This document shows, piece after piece, positions 8,393-16,199 of a stretch of DNA of 64,000 nt. Source of the DNA: Streptomyces sp. NBC_00306. Its GTDB lineage: Bacteria; Actinomycetota; Actinomycetes; Streptomycetales; Streptomycetaceae. The translations under genes were made by a program, and so were the position numbers. Every line of letters begins with the position of its first letter. Positions within the stretch are counted from its first letter, which is position 1. The notes beneath the pieces were generated by a model that was given only the letters and a program-made list of their open reading frames with translations, was not told where the DNA came from and did not search any database. The DNA is taken from NCBI RefSeq assembly GCF_036169555.1, contig NZ_CP108032.1, forward strand, positions 7,564,001 through 7,628,000, in the 5' to 3' direction.

Positions 8393-9350
8393 TGTCGCGC
8401 TGCGCAAGGCGGTCCCGGCGGACCGGGCCGTACTGCTGCGCCGGCTCCAGGAATACGGCGTCTACGGCGGCCTGGTCGTGCTGCTGGTGTTCAACATCGC
8501 CTTCACCGACAACTTCCTGTCCGGCGAGAACTTCCGCACCCAGGCCGTCCAGGTCTCCCCGATCCTCATCGTCGCCCTCGGGATGGCCCTCGCCATCGGG
8601 ACCGAAGGCGTGGATCTGTCGGTGGGGTCCGTGATGGCCCTGTCGACCTCGCTGCTGGCGCTCTACCTCGGCTACGGTCCCTGGCTCGCCCTGCTCGTGG
8701 TCCTCGTCGGCGGCGCGGCCGTCGGTCTCCTCAACGGCTCGCTCATCGCGTTCGTCGGGGTCCAGCCCATCGTGGCCACACTGGCCCTGATGGTCGGCGT
8801 ACGGGGACTCGCACTCGTCCTGCTCCCGCAGCTCAAGGACGTGCGCAATCCCGGTATGGCCTCGCTGGGCTCGGGCGACATCGCGGGCATCCCGTACGTC
8901 GTGCTCATCGCCGTCGCGCTGGCCCTCGTCGTCGGATTCACCGTCCGCCGCACCACCTTCGGGCGGCAGCTGCTGGCGATCGGCGACAGCCGTCCCGCGG
9001 CCCAGCTCGCCGGCCTCCCCGTACGCCGGGTGCTCGTCCTCGTGTACATCTGCTGCGGCATGCTCGCGGCGGTCGCCGGTTTCCTCGCGACCGCCCGGCT
9101 CCAGGCCAGCGACCCGACCTCGCTCGGCAACCTCATGGAACTGTCCGCCATCACCGCCGTGGTGGTCGGCGGCACTCCACTGTCCGGCGGCCGGGTGCGG
9201 ATCGCCGGCACGGTCGCCGGAGCGGTGCTCATCCAGCTGCTCACGGCGACCCTCATCAAGCACGATCTGCCGCCGTCCTGGACGCAGATCGCCCAGGGCG
9301 CGGTGATCGTCCTCGCCGTCTACGCGGCACGGGAAAGGGGAAAGCGGTGA
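8385..9350 (+). CDS. ytfT: Sugar ABC transporter permease, YtfT-type
   Basis: This 321-aa membrane protein overlaps the ATPase gene by 8 bases, indicating translational coupling. It has about eight to ten hydrophobic segments and the family's conserved loops: IGTEGVDLSVGSVMALS, then FGRQLLAIGDSRPAAQLAG and the C-terminal VVVGGTPLSGGRVRIAGT. These are the hallmarks of RbsC/YtfT permeases (BPD_transp_2). It pairs with the next gene as a heterodimeric channel, the arrangement seen in ytfT-yjfF. Confidence 0.9.
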   Translation: MADVALRKAVPADRAVLLRRLQEYGVYGGLVVLLVFNIAFTDNFLSGENFRTQAVQVSPILIVALGMALAIGTEGVDLSVGSVMALSTSLLALYLGYGPWLALLVVLVGGAAVGLLNGSLIAFVGVQPIVATLALMVGVRGLALVLLPQLKDVRNPGMASLGSGDIAGIPYVVLIAVALALVVGFTVRRTTFGRQLLAIGDSRPAAQLAGLPVRRVLVLVYICCGMLAAVAGFLATARLQASDPTSLGNLMELSAITAVVVGGTPLSGGRVRIAGTVAGAVLIQLLTATLIKHDLPPSWTQIAQGAVIVLAVYAARERGKR

Positions 9351-10369
9351 CCGTCATGAAGGAGCAGCCCGCCCCCCTCGCGACGACGACGGACCAGGAC
9401 TCGCCGGGAAGCGGCCGCGGCGAGCGGCTCAGTGCCCACGCCCAGCAGCACGGCGCGCTGGTGGCACTCGTGGTGCTCGCCGTCGTCGCCTCGTTCTCCT
9501 TCGACTCCTTCGCCACCGGCGACAACGTGGAGAACATGGCGGTCTCCTCCGCCTTCCTCGCCGTCGTGGCGCTCGGAATGACCTTCGTCATCATCACGGG
9601 CGGCATCGATCTGTCGGTCGGCTCGGTCTTCGTGCTCGGGGGAGTGCTGGCCGCCTGGGGATCGCGGTACGGGACCGTCGTCGCGATCCTGCTCCCGCTC
9701 ACCGTCTGCGGACTCGTCGGCCTCGTCAACGGACTGCTCATCGCGAAGGCGCGGCTCGCGCCGTTCATCGTGACGCTGGCGACCATGCTCGCCGCCCGCG
9801 GAGTGATGCTGAACATCACCGACGAGGGCGGAAGGACCTATCTCGTCGACAAGGACGCCTTCTTCGCGCAGCTCGGCCAAGGCAAGGTGCTGGGCATCGG
9901 AACGCCTGTGTGGATCACGGCCGTGCTCTTCGTGGTCGGGGCGGTCGCCCTGCGCCGCAGCCGCTTCGGTCAGCACGTCTACGCCGTCGGGGGCAACGAG
10001 GACGCGGCGGCGCTGATGGGCACGCCCGTCGCCCGTACGAAGATCATCGTCTACACGCTCTCCGGGGTGCTGGCCGGGCTGGCGGGTGTCCTCAACGCGG
10101 CCTGGCTCACCTCCGGCGTGACCATCCTCGGCATCGGGATGGAACTGGACGCGATCGCCGCTGTCGTCATCGGCGGGACGCTGCTGTCCGGAGGCATGGG
10201 CTTCGTCAGCGGCTCACTGGTGGGTGTCGTGCTGCTCAAGGTGATCCAGAACATCATCAACCAGATCGGCTCGCTCGACTCGGCGTACCAGCAGGTGGCC
10301 AGCGGGGCGTTCCTGGTCGTGGTGATCATCGCGCAGACCTGGCTGGGGCGCCGTCGACGGGTGCTCTGA
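9347..10369 (+). CDS. yjfF: Sugar ABC transporter permease, YjfF-type
   Basis: The GTG at 9347 overlaps the previous stop in a GTGA junction; an in-frame ATG at 9356 is an alternative. The 340-aa product has the same permease pattern as its neighbour: IITGGIDLSVGSVFVLGGV, FGQHVYAVGGNEDAAALMG and VVIGGTLLSGGMGFVSGS. As last gene of the operon it completes a binding protein, double ATPase and two permeases. No sugar kinase or mutase is seen in the window, so intracellular steps for the imported sugar are presumably encoded elsewhere. Confidence 0.9.
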   Translation: MTVMKEQPAPLATTTDQDSPGSGRGERLSAHAQQHGALVALVVLAVVASFSFDSFATGDNVENMAVSSAFLAVVALGMTFVIITGGIDLSVGSVFVLGGVLAAWGSRYGTVVAILLPLTVCGLVGLVNGLLIAKARLAPFIVTLATMLAARGVMLNITDEGGRTYLVDKDAFFAQLGQGKVLGIGTPVWITAVLFVVGAVALRRSRFGQHVYAVGGNEDAAALMGTPVARTKIIVYTLSGVLAGLAGVLNAAWLTSGVTILGIGMELDAIAAVVIGGTLLSGGMGFVSGSLVGVVLLKVIQNIINQIGSLDSAYQQVASGAFLVVVIIAQTWLGRRRRVL

Positions 10370-10421
10370 CCGGCGGGCCGGGTGCCTCGTCGAAGCATCA
10401 CAGCCGGTTACCCGGAGCCCG

Positions 10422-11147
10422 TCACATTCCGCCGGCGACCCGCATGATCGTCCCCGTCGCGAAGGAGGCATCACCGGAGAGCAGCCACGACACGGCGCCC
10501 GCGATCTCCTCGGGCTGCCCGGCCCGGCCCATGGGGATGGTGTCGGCCATCTTCCCGGGCCGCTGCGGGTCCTCGTGGAAGTCGGTCCAGATGACGCCCG
10601 GAGCAACGCAGTTGACCCGGATCCCGTCGGCCGCCACCTCCTTGGACAGACCGACGGTCATGGTGTCGACGGCGGCCTTGGCGGCGGCGTAGTGCACGTA
10701 CTGGCCGGGGCTGCCGAGCGTCGCCGCGGCCGAGGAGACGTTGACGACGGCGCCTCCGCCGGACCGCGTCATGTCGCGCACGGCACGGCGGGCGCACAAC
10801 AGATACCCGAGGACGTTGACTTCGAGGGCGCGCCGCATGCCGTCCGCGTCCGCCTCGGCGAGCGGACCGTTGGGCCCGCTGACGCCGGCGTTGTTGACCA
10901 GCCCGGTCACGGTGCCGAGCTCGGCCGCGGCGTCGAAGAGCCGGTCGACATCGCCCTCGTCGGAGGTGTCCACCCGCACGGCGAGCGAGCGGCGGCCGTT
11001 CTCGCGGACGGTGGTGGCGACGGCCTCGGCGGCGGTGGCGTCGGAGGCGTAGCCGACGACGACGTCGTGGCCGTCCGCGGCGAGCCGTGCGCAGATCGCG
11101 GCGCCGATGCCACGGCTGCCTCCGGTCACGATGGTGAGATTGCGCAC
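10422..11147 (-). CDS. Short-chain dehydrogenase/reductase (SDR)
   Basis: The chosen GTG at 11147 has GAGG five bases upstream and gives 241 aa that begin right at the Rossmann fold. The NAD(P)-binding motif TGGSRGIG is at residues 8-15, NNAG follows in the middle, and the catalytic Ser and YxxxK (VSSAAA, then YVHYAAAK) are intact. It ends with the classical GTIMRVAGGM. It is a complete classical SDR, probably NADP-preferring and soluble. The substrate is not evident and it is convergent with the importer operon, so it is not clearly part of it. Confidence 0.9.
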   Translation of the reverse strand: MRNLTIVTGGSRGIGAAICARLAADGHDVVVGYASDATAAEAVATTVRENGRRSLAVRVDTSDEGDVDRLFDAAAELGTVTGLVNNAGVSGPNGPLAEADADGMRRALEVNVLGYLLCARRAVRDMTRSGGGAVVNVSSAAATLGSPGQYVHYAAAKAAVDTMTVGLSKEVAADGIRVNCVAPGVIWTDFHEDPQRPGKMADTIPMGRAGQPEEIAGAVSWLLSGDASFATGTIMRVAGGM

Positions 11148-11514
11148 GGAAACCTCGGGCTCTCTGTCCGGTGACGGCGACACGGTCACCCTACGACAGC
11201 GGCGGGGAGGTACTCCGGCCGCCGGTGGAGACGGTGGGCGGGCCCCTGCGCGCGTCGCTCCCAACCTGCCTTGAGCAGGCGGAAGGTGACCGCGCGTGAG
11301 GCGCGCGGGAGGAGGAGGGGTGGCGCCGGCCGTCCTCGCTGTGCCACGCTGGCAGGAAGAAGAGGCTGTGTCCGGTTCTTTGGCCAAGAGGTTCTGGGGA
11401 CAGGGGTCTCCGAACGTTGCCCCCTTCACGGGCATTCGGCCCCCTCCATCGCTGACCGGTTCGCGACATCTCCGGCAGCCGTGGGCTTCCGACCCCGCAA
11501 GGGGGACCGCCCCA
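11148..11514. other. Intergenic region between SDR and STAS genes
   Basis: These 367 bp lie between divergent genes. An open frame continues upstream of the STAS start but reads as low-quality sequence (Gly/Pro/Arg-rich, no domain). I recognised no RNA gene or clear operator. Confidence 0.5.
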
Positions 11515-11889
11515 ATGAAGACCACCACCACGATCAGCGGCACCACCGCGACCATCACGTTCCACACGGACATCGACTTCGAGTCGTTGCCCGAGATCGA
11601 GGCGGCAGTGACCCTGCCGGCCACGGTGACGGACGTGACCTGGAACCTGGAGAACACCCCCTTCATGGATGTCACCGGCCTCCGTCTGCTCCAGGAGCAG
11701 CGCGACGCCGCCCGTGCGCGGAAGGGCTCTCTCACCGTCACGGGTCTGCACAGCCAGCCGCAGCGTCTGCTGCAGACGGCCGCCGAACTGTTCCCCGCGA
11801 TGGACTGGGACCAGTTCCTTCCCCGCCCCACGCATTTCCCCGCCCCTTGCCTGTCGGCCCGGGGATCGGGAGCGGTCGGCATTTCCTGA
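11515..11889 (+). CDS. STAS-domain protein (anti-sigma factor antagonist-like)
   Basis: This 124-aa protein starts at ATG 11515, preceded by AAGGGGG. Its central segment LENTPFMDVTGLRLLQEQRDAARARKGSLTVTGLHSQPQRLLQTA follows the STAS pattern of anti-anti-sigma factors. In SpoIIAA/BldG-type proteins the site reads D-S-[ST]-G, with the first Ser phosphorylated by an anti-sigma kinase. Here it is D-V-T-G, so the usual phospho-acceptor is Val and only the following Thr could serve. It may therefore be constitutively active or regulated differently. No anti-sigma partner is adjacent, though SpoIIE phosphatases occur within 15 kb. About 25 C-terminal residues look disordered. Confidence 0.75.
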   Translation: MKTTTTISGTTATITFHTDIDFESLPEIEAAVTLPATVTDVTWNLENTPFMDVTGLRLLQEQRDAARARKGSLTVTGLHSQPQRLLQTAAELFPAMDWDQFLPRPTHFPAPCLSARGSGAVGIS

Positions 11890-12055
11890 ACGCATTCGCG
11901 GGCCGGATTCACCAGCGCCTTATCGCGCGGCACGTACGTATTCGATTGCCGTGATCCGGCCCCCATGCGAAGCGACGCGGTGACCTGCATTCCTGCAAAC
12001 CCGCCGTGCCGTTGCGCTGCCCGTTCATGAAATGGGCCGGTGCTAATGTGGCGGC

Positions 12056-12640
12056 ATGTCTGAGTCCGAGCACCGCGTCGTTGTCGAAGGCTCCCGGATT
12101 CTTACGCCGCGGCTCATTCTGCGGCCCTGGGAGCGGGAGGACGCCGAGCCGGCCCTGTCGGTCTACGGTTCCGACGACGTGGCCCGCTGGCTGGCACCGG
12201 CCGTGGAGCGCGTGGCGGACGCGCAGACCATGCGGGCGCTCATCGATCACTGGATCGCCGACTCCGAGACCCGCGAGCAGCCACAGGGGCGCTGGGCCGT
12301 CGTCCTTCGGGAGACCGGTGAATTGGTCGGGGGAGCGGCACTGTTGCCTCTGCCCCCGTACGACGTCGACCTGGAGATCGCCTGGCAGCTGGCGCCGGAC
12401 GCATGGGGCAAGGGACTGGCGGCCGAGGCCGGCCACGCCGTCGCCCACCACGCGTTCGCGTCGGGGATCGACGAGCTGTTCGCGGTCGTACGGCCCAATA
12501 ACGCGCGGGGTGCCGCGACCGCCCGGCGCGTCGGGATGGCCTGGGTCGGCGAGACCGAGAAGTACTACGACCTCCGGCTCCAGGTGTACCGCCTGCGCAA
12601 GGCCGATCTGGACGCACCCCCCCAGCCCTACGGGATCTGA
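12056..12640 (+). CDS. GNAT N-acetyltransferase (RimJ/RimL-like)
   Basis: The 194-aa protein begins MSESEHRVVVEGSRILTPRLILRPWEREDAEP, the typical entry of ribosomal-protein-type acetyltransferases. It continues through the acetyl-CoA site (IAWQLAPDAWGKGLAAEAGHAVAHHAF) and ends with VRPNNARGAATARRVGMAWVGE. These are the motif A and B positions of GNAT enzymes. The substrate is unknown; members acetylate protein N-termini, antibiotics or small amines. It stands alone, converging with the response regulator over a short terminator hairpin. Confidence 0.88.
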   Translation: MSESEHRVVVEGSRILTPRLILRPWEREDAEPALSVYGSDDVARWLAPAVERVADAQTMRALIDHWIADSETREQPQGRWAVVLRETGELVGGAALLPLPPYDVDLEIAWQLAPDAWGKGLAAEAGHAVAHHAFASGIDELFAVVRPNNARGAATARRVGMAWVGETEKYYDLRLQVYRLRKADLDAPPQPYGI

Positions 12641-12662
12641 CCCCGCCCCTGAGGGGCCGGGG
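12641..12662. terminator. Short GC hairpin between convergent genes
   Basis: CCCCGCCCC, a TGA loop and GGGGCCGGGG form a stem with one bulge directly after the acetyltransferase stop. It could serve both converging genes. Confidence 0.45.
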
Positions 12663-12668
12663 GCCCTG

Positions 12669-13103
12669 CTATTCCCGGGGGAGCTTCGTCGCGGTGTCGA
12701 GGTAGAACGCGTCGATACTCTGCACGGCCCGGTTGAAGTCGTCGAGATTGACCGGCTTCGTCACATACGCATTGGCGTGGCTCTGGTAGGCGCCCGTGAC
12801 GTCGTCGGGGGCGGCCGACGTGGTCAGGACGACGACCGGGATGGTGCGCAGGGCCTGGTCCTCCTTGATGATGGCGAGCAGTTCCCGGCCGTTCATGCGA
12901 GGCATGTTGAGATCGAGCACGATCAGATCGGGCTTCGGGTTCTCGGAATTGCGCAGGTAGTCCAGCGCGGCCATGCCGTCCTCGACCTGGGTGAGGTTGC
13001 GGGCACCGCGTTCGGAGAGAGCGTCCCCGATGAGCATGGCGTCGGCGAGGTCGTCCTCGACCAGCAGCACGTCGTAAGGGCGTGCGGTGGCGGTCATCAT
13101 CAT
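12669..13103 (-). CDS. Single-domain response regulator (Rcp1/CheY-like)
   Basis: This 144-aa protein is only a receiver domain. It has the acidic pair in LLVEDD, the phospho-acceptor Asp in DLIVLDLNMPRMNG, the conserved Thr in VVVLTTSA and the Lys in NAYVTKPVNLDDF. It has no output domain, so it acts by protein contact, as Rcp1-type regulators do with phytochrome-like kinases. It is divergent from a CHASE3 histidine kinase of that type across 194 bp, and is the likely phosphotransfer partner. Three consecutive ATG codons mark the start; the first (13103) is used here. Confidence 0.9.
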   Translation of the reverse strand: MMMTATARPYDVLLVEDDLADAMLIGDALSERGARNLTQVEDGMAALDYLRNSENPKPDLIVLDLNMPRMNGRELLAIIKEDQALRTIPVVVLTTSAAPDDVTGAYQSHANAYVTKPVNLDDFNRAVQSIDAFYLDTATKLPRE

Positions 13104-13297
13104 CGGCTCCGGTGCGGTCGGTGGGTGGTGCTCGGGGCGGTGGCGAGTGTTCGCCGTAACCGGTTCCCGCCTGCGGCAGCAGGCAACCTCACCTTAGGCG
13201 GGCGGCACAACGGAGAACAACAACAGTTGTCGTACAGCAGCTAAAGTGGCGCCTGCCGCGGGGGCTCGGACAGCGGCCAAGCGGAGGGCAGAACAGC

Positions 13298-14890
13298 GTG
13301 GTGACAGAGCAAACCGGGGACAGACCCGGCGGGGGCCGCGGGTGGGCGACCTGGACCACCCGGCGGTGGCTGCGGGTGGGTGTGGGAGCGGCCCTGGCGG
13401 TGCTGGCGGTGCTCGGAACCATCGGGATATGGACGATGGGCCGTACCTCGGACCTCACCCATCAGCTGGTCGACGTCCGCTCGCCCGCGCTGATCAACTC
13501 CGTGCGGCTGGAAGCGGCGCTCCTCAACCAGGAGACAGGCGTACGCGGTTACGGACTGGCCGGCAATCAGCAGTTCCTCGGTCCGTACACGAAGGGCCTG
13601 GCCGACGAGAAGGCGGCCCGGGACCGACTGCATCCGCTGGTCCGCGGCGACGAACGCGCGCAGGCCGACCTGGACACGGTGCTGGTGCAGGTGGAGAAGT
13701 GGCAGGAGCGGATCGCCCGCCCGATCGCGGCCGCAGCCTCCGGTCCCGCTGTGACACTCGCCACCCAGCGGGCCGAGGAGGGCAAGAGCACGTTCGACGC
13801 TCTTCGACAGGCGATGAGCCGGCAGCAGGACTACCTCCAGGACGCGCGGACCGCGGCCGGCTCCGACCTCGACCGGGCGACCGAACTGCGCAACGGTGTG
13901 TTCATCGCGATCGGCCTGGTGATCCTGGTGCTGGCCGGGCTGGTCTTCGAAGGGCTGCGGCGGGGCATCACCGACCCGCTGGCACGGCTCGGCAGGGACG
14001 TACGGCTCGTCACCGAGGGCAGATTCGATCACGCCATCACCGCGACCGGGCCCGCCGACCTTCGCCGGCTGGCCGAAGACGTGGAAGCGATGCGGCAACG
14101 CCTGTCGGACGAGCTCGGCCTCGCCGAGGAGTCACGGCGGTTGCTGGACGAGCAGGCGGCCGACCTGCGGCGCTCCAACGCCGAACTGGAACAGTTCGCC
14201 TACGTCGCCTCGCACGACCTCCAGGAGCCGCTGCGGAAGGTGTCGAGTTTCACTCAGCTCCTGCAGCGCCGGTACGCCGGGCAACTGGACGACCGGGCGG
14301 ACCAGTACATCGGCTTCGCCGTCGACGGCGCCAACCGCATGCAGCGGCTCATCAACGATCTGCTGGCGTTCTCCCGCGTCGGGCGCATCCACAACCAGCA
14401 GGACGTCGTCGAACTGGACACGATCGCCGACCGCACCGTGGAGGCACTGAGCGTCGCCATCGAGGAGTCCGGGGCGGAGATCACCCGCGATCCGCTGCCC
14501 ACGGTCGTGGGGGATGCCACGCAGCTGGGCATGCTGTGGCAGAACCTGATCGCCAACGCGGTGAAATTCCGTAGCCCCGAGCGGAAACCGCGCATTCACG
14601 TCGAGGCGGAGCGCGACGGCGATCTGTGGAGATTCGCGGTCACCGACAACGGCATCGGTATCAGCCCGGAGTTCGCGGACAAGGTCTTCGTCATCTTCCA
14701 GCGTCTGCATACCAAGGACGCCTATCCCGGCAGTGGTATCGGCCTTGCCATGTGCAAGAAGATCGTGGAATTCCACGGCGGCACCATTGCCATCGACACC
14801 ACGCACAGCAAGGGGACGCGGATCCTCTTCACCCTTCCTGTCCACACACCCGTCGAGGGCGACGACACCACCGGAGAACCGAGACCGTGA
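13298..14890 (+). CDS. Membrane histidine kinase with CHASE3 and HAMP domains
   Basis: This 530-aa kinase starts at GTG 13298. A membrane helix at about residues 27-47 precedes a CHASE3 sensor domain (TxxVRGYxLxGN pattern at LNQETGVRGYGLAGNQQFL). A second helix lies near 195-215, then HAMP, a coiled-coil linker and a dimerisation domain with the phospho-His in ASHDLQEPLRK (about H306). The HATPase domain shows NLIANAVKF, DNGIGI and GSGIGLAMC. The kinase core is of the phytochrome-like (Cph1) subtype, which often pairs with single-domain regulators. Its stop overlaps the start of the SpoIIE gene, so kinase and phosphatase are co-translated. The CHASE3 signal is unknown. Confidence 0.92.
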   Translation: MVTEQTGDRPGGGRGWATWTTRRWLRVGVGAALAVLAVLGTIGIWTMGRTSDLTHQLVDVRSPALINSVRLEAALLNQETGVRGYGLAGNQQFLGPYTKGLADEKAARDRLHPLVRGDERAQADLDTVLVQVEKWQERIARPIAAAASGPAVTLATQRAEEGKSTFDALRQAMSRQQDYLQDARTAAGSDLDRATELRNGVFIAIGLVILVLAGLVFEGLRRGITDPLARLGRDVRLVTEGRFDHAITATGPADLRRLAEDVEAMRQRLSDELGLAEESRRLLDEQAADLRRSNAELEQFAYVASHDLQEPLRKVSSFTQLLQRRYAGQLDDRADQYIGFAVDGANRMQRLINDLLAFSRVGRIHNQQDVVELDTIADRTVEALSVAIEESGAEITRDPLPTVVGDATQLGMLWQNLIANAVKFRSPERKPRIHVEAERDGDLWRFAVTDNGIGISPEFADKVFVIFQRLHTKDAYPGSGIGLAMCKKIVEFHGGTIAIDTTHSKGTRILFTLPVHTPVEGDDTTGEPRP

Positions 14891-16122
14891 TGCCAGCCGG
14901 CTCGCCCGATCCCCACTACCGCATCCTGCTCGTCGAGGACGACGCGGGAGACGCGGTACTCGTGCGCGAATACCTCGCCGACACCGAGCTCGCGTACACA
15001 CTCCTGTGGCACAAGACGCTGAGTGAGGCGCGGACCGAGCTGGAGGGCCGGGCGGTCGACTGCGTCCTGCTGGATCTGCATCTGCCGGACGCGGTGGGGC
15101 TGAGCGGTGTGTCGGCGATCCTGGAGGCGGCGCCGGAGGCGGCCGTCATCGTCCTGACCGGTCTGGCCGAGTCGCAGGCCGGCGCCGACGCGCTGGCGGC
15201 GGGCGCCCAGGACTATCTGGTCAAGGACAAGGTCGAGCCCGAGCTGTTGCAGCGAGCAGTGCGCTACGCCGTACAGCGAAAGCAGACCGAACGCGCCGGT
15301 GCCGACCTCCAGGCCGGACATCTGCGCGCGCAGGAGAACGCCCGGCTGGAGCGCGGCCTGCTCCCGCAGCCCATGCTCGGCATCGCCGGGACCCCCGTCG
15401 TCACGGCGACCAGCCGCTATCTGCCAGGCCGTGAACGCGCCCTGCTGGGCGGCGACTTCCTCGATGTCGTCGAGACCGACGACGGACTCGTGCACGCGGT
15501 CATCGGCGATGTCAGCGGTCACGGTCCCGACGCGGCCGCTCTGGGGGTCTGCCTGCGCATCACCTGGCGCGCACTGGTCCTGGGCGGCCACGGGGGCCAC
15601 GAACTGCTGCGTCTGCTCGAACGGATGCTGGTGGCCGAACGCGCCCAGACCGACATGTTCGCGACCTGCTCGCTGGTCACCCTCGACCTGTCCGCGAGCA
15701 CGGCCACGATCCACCTCGCGGGCCACCACGAACCGCTGCTCACGGATTCCGGCGCGACCGGGGAGGTCGTGGCCCAGCACGGGATCGGCTTGGGCATCGC
15801 ACCCGGAGTCGAACACTGGCCCCCGACCACCCTGCGGCTTCCCCGGGTGGGCACCCTGACCCTGTACACCGACGGCCTGTTCGAAGGGCATGCGGGCGAG
15901 GGCGGCGACCGACTCGGTCCGGACGGGCTCCTGGCGCTCATCAACCGCCTGTCCTCGGACGACCCGGACAGTCATCTCGACCGGCTGATCGCCGCTGTCA
16001 GCGAGCTCAACGCCGGGCGCCACACGGACGACCTGGCCATCCTCCGCCTCGACTGGGCGACCGCACGGGTCGGCGCGCAGCCCGGGCCGCCGACCCTGCC
16101 GGGCGGTACCACGAGCAGGTGA
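14890..16122 (+). CDS. Response regulator-SpoIIE (PP2C) phosphatase, RsbU/RssB-like
   Basis: The ATG at 14890 overlaps the kinase stop by one base (a GTG at 14887 is also possible). The 410-aa product has an N-terminal receiver (ILLVEDDAGDAVLV, Asp in VLLDLHLPDAVG, Lys in DYLVKDKV), a coiled linker and a C-terminal SpoIIE domain. Metal-binding motifs are GGDFLDVV, IGDVSGHGPDAA and the late HTDDLAILRLD. Such proteins dephosphorylate anti-sigma antagonists (STAS proteins) in partner-switching pathways, controlled by receiver phosphorylation. The upstream kinase is the obvious phospho-donor. The target STAS protein is not known; the one at 11.5 kb is a candidate but lacks the standard Ser. Confidence 0.92.
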   Translation: MPAGSPDPHYRILLVEDDAGDAVLVREYLADTELAYTLLWHKTLSEARTELEGRAVDCVLLDLHLPDAVGLSGVSAILEAAPEAAVIVLTGLAESQAGADALAAGAQDYLVKDKVEPELLQRAVRYAVQRKQTERAGADLQAGHLRAQENARLERGLLPQPMLGIAGTPVVTATSRYLPGRERALLGGDFLDVVETDDGLVHAVIGDVSGHGPDAAALGVCLRITWRALVLGGHGGHELLRLLERMLVAERAQTDMFATCSLVTLDLSASTATIHLAGHHEPLLTDSGATGEVVAQHGIGLGIAPGVEHWPPTTLRLPRVGTLTLYTDGLFEGHAGEGGDRLGPDGLLALINRLSSDDPDSHLDRLIAAVSELNAGRHTDDLAILRLDWATARVGAQPGPPTLPGGTTSR

Positions 16123-16150
16123 CGCGGTCGCAGGACCGGCCGAAGGAGCC

Positions 16151-16184
16151 CCGGTCCGTCCCCCCGAAGAGGCGGGCGGACCGG
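16151..16184. terminator. Hairpin between convergent genes
   Basis: CCGGTCCGTCC (16151-16161) pairs with GGGCGGACCGG (16174-16184) with one G-T wobble. It lies between the SpoIIE gene and the converging secreted-protein gene, so it is probably bidirectional. Confidence 0.55.
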
Positions 16185-16199
16185 AGCGTCCGACTGACG

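Noticed and set aside
11296..11514. N-terminal extension of the STAS protein
   Set aside because: The upstream frame is Gly/Pro/Arg-rich with no domain. The ATG at 11515 has a ribosome site and begins at the conserved fold.
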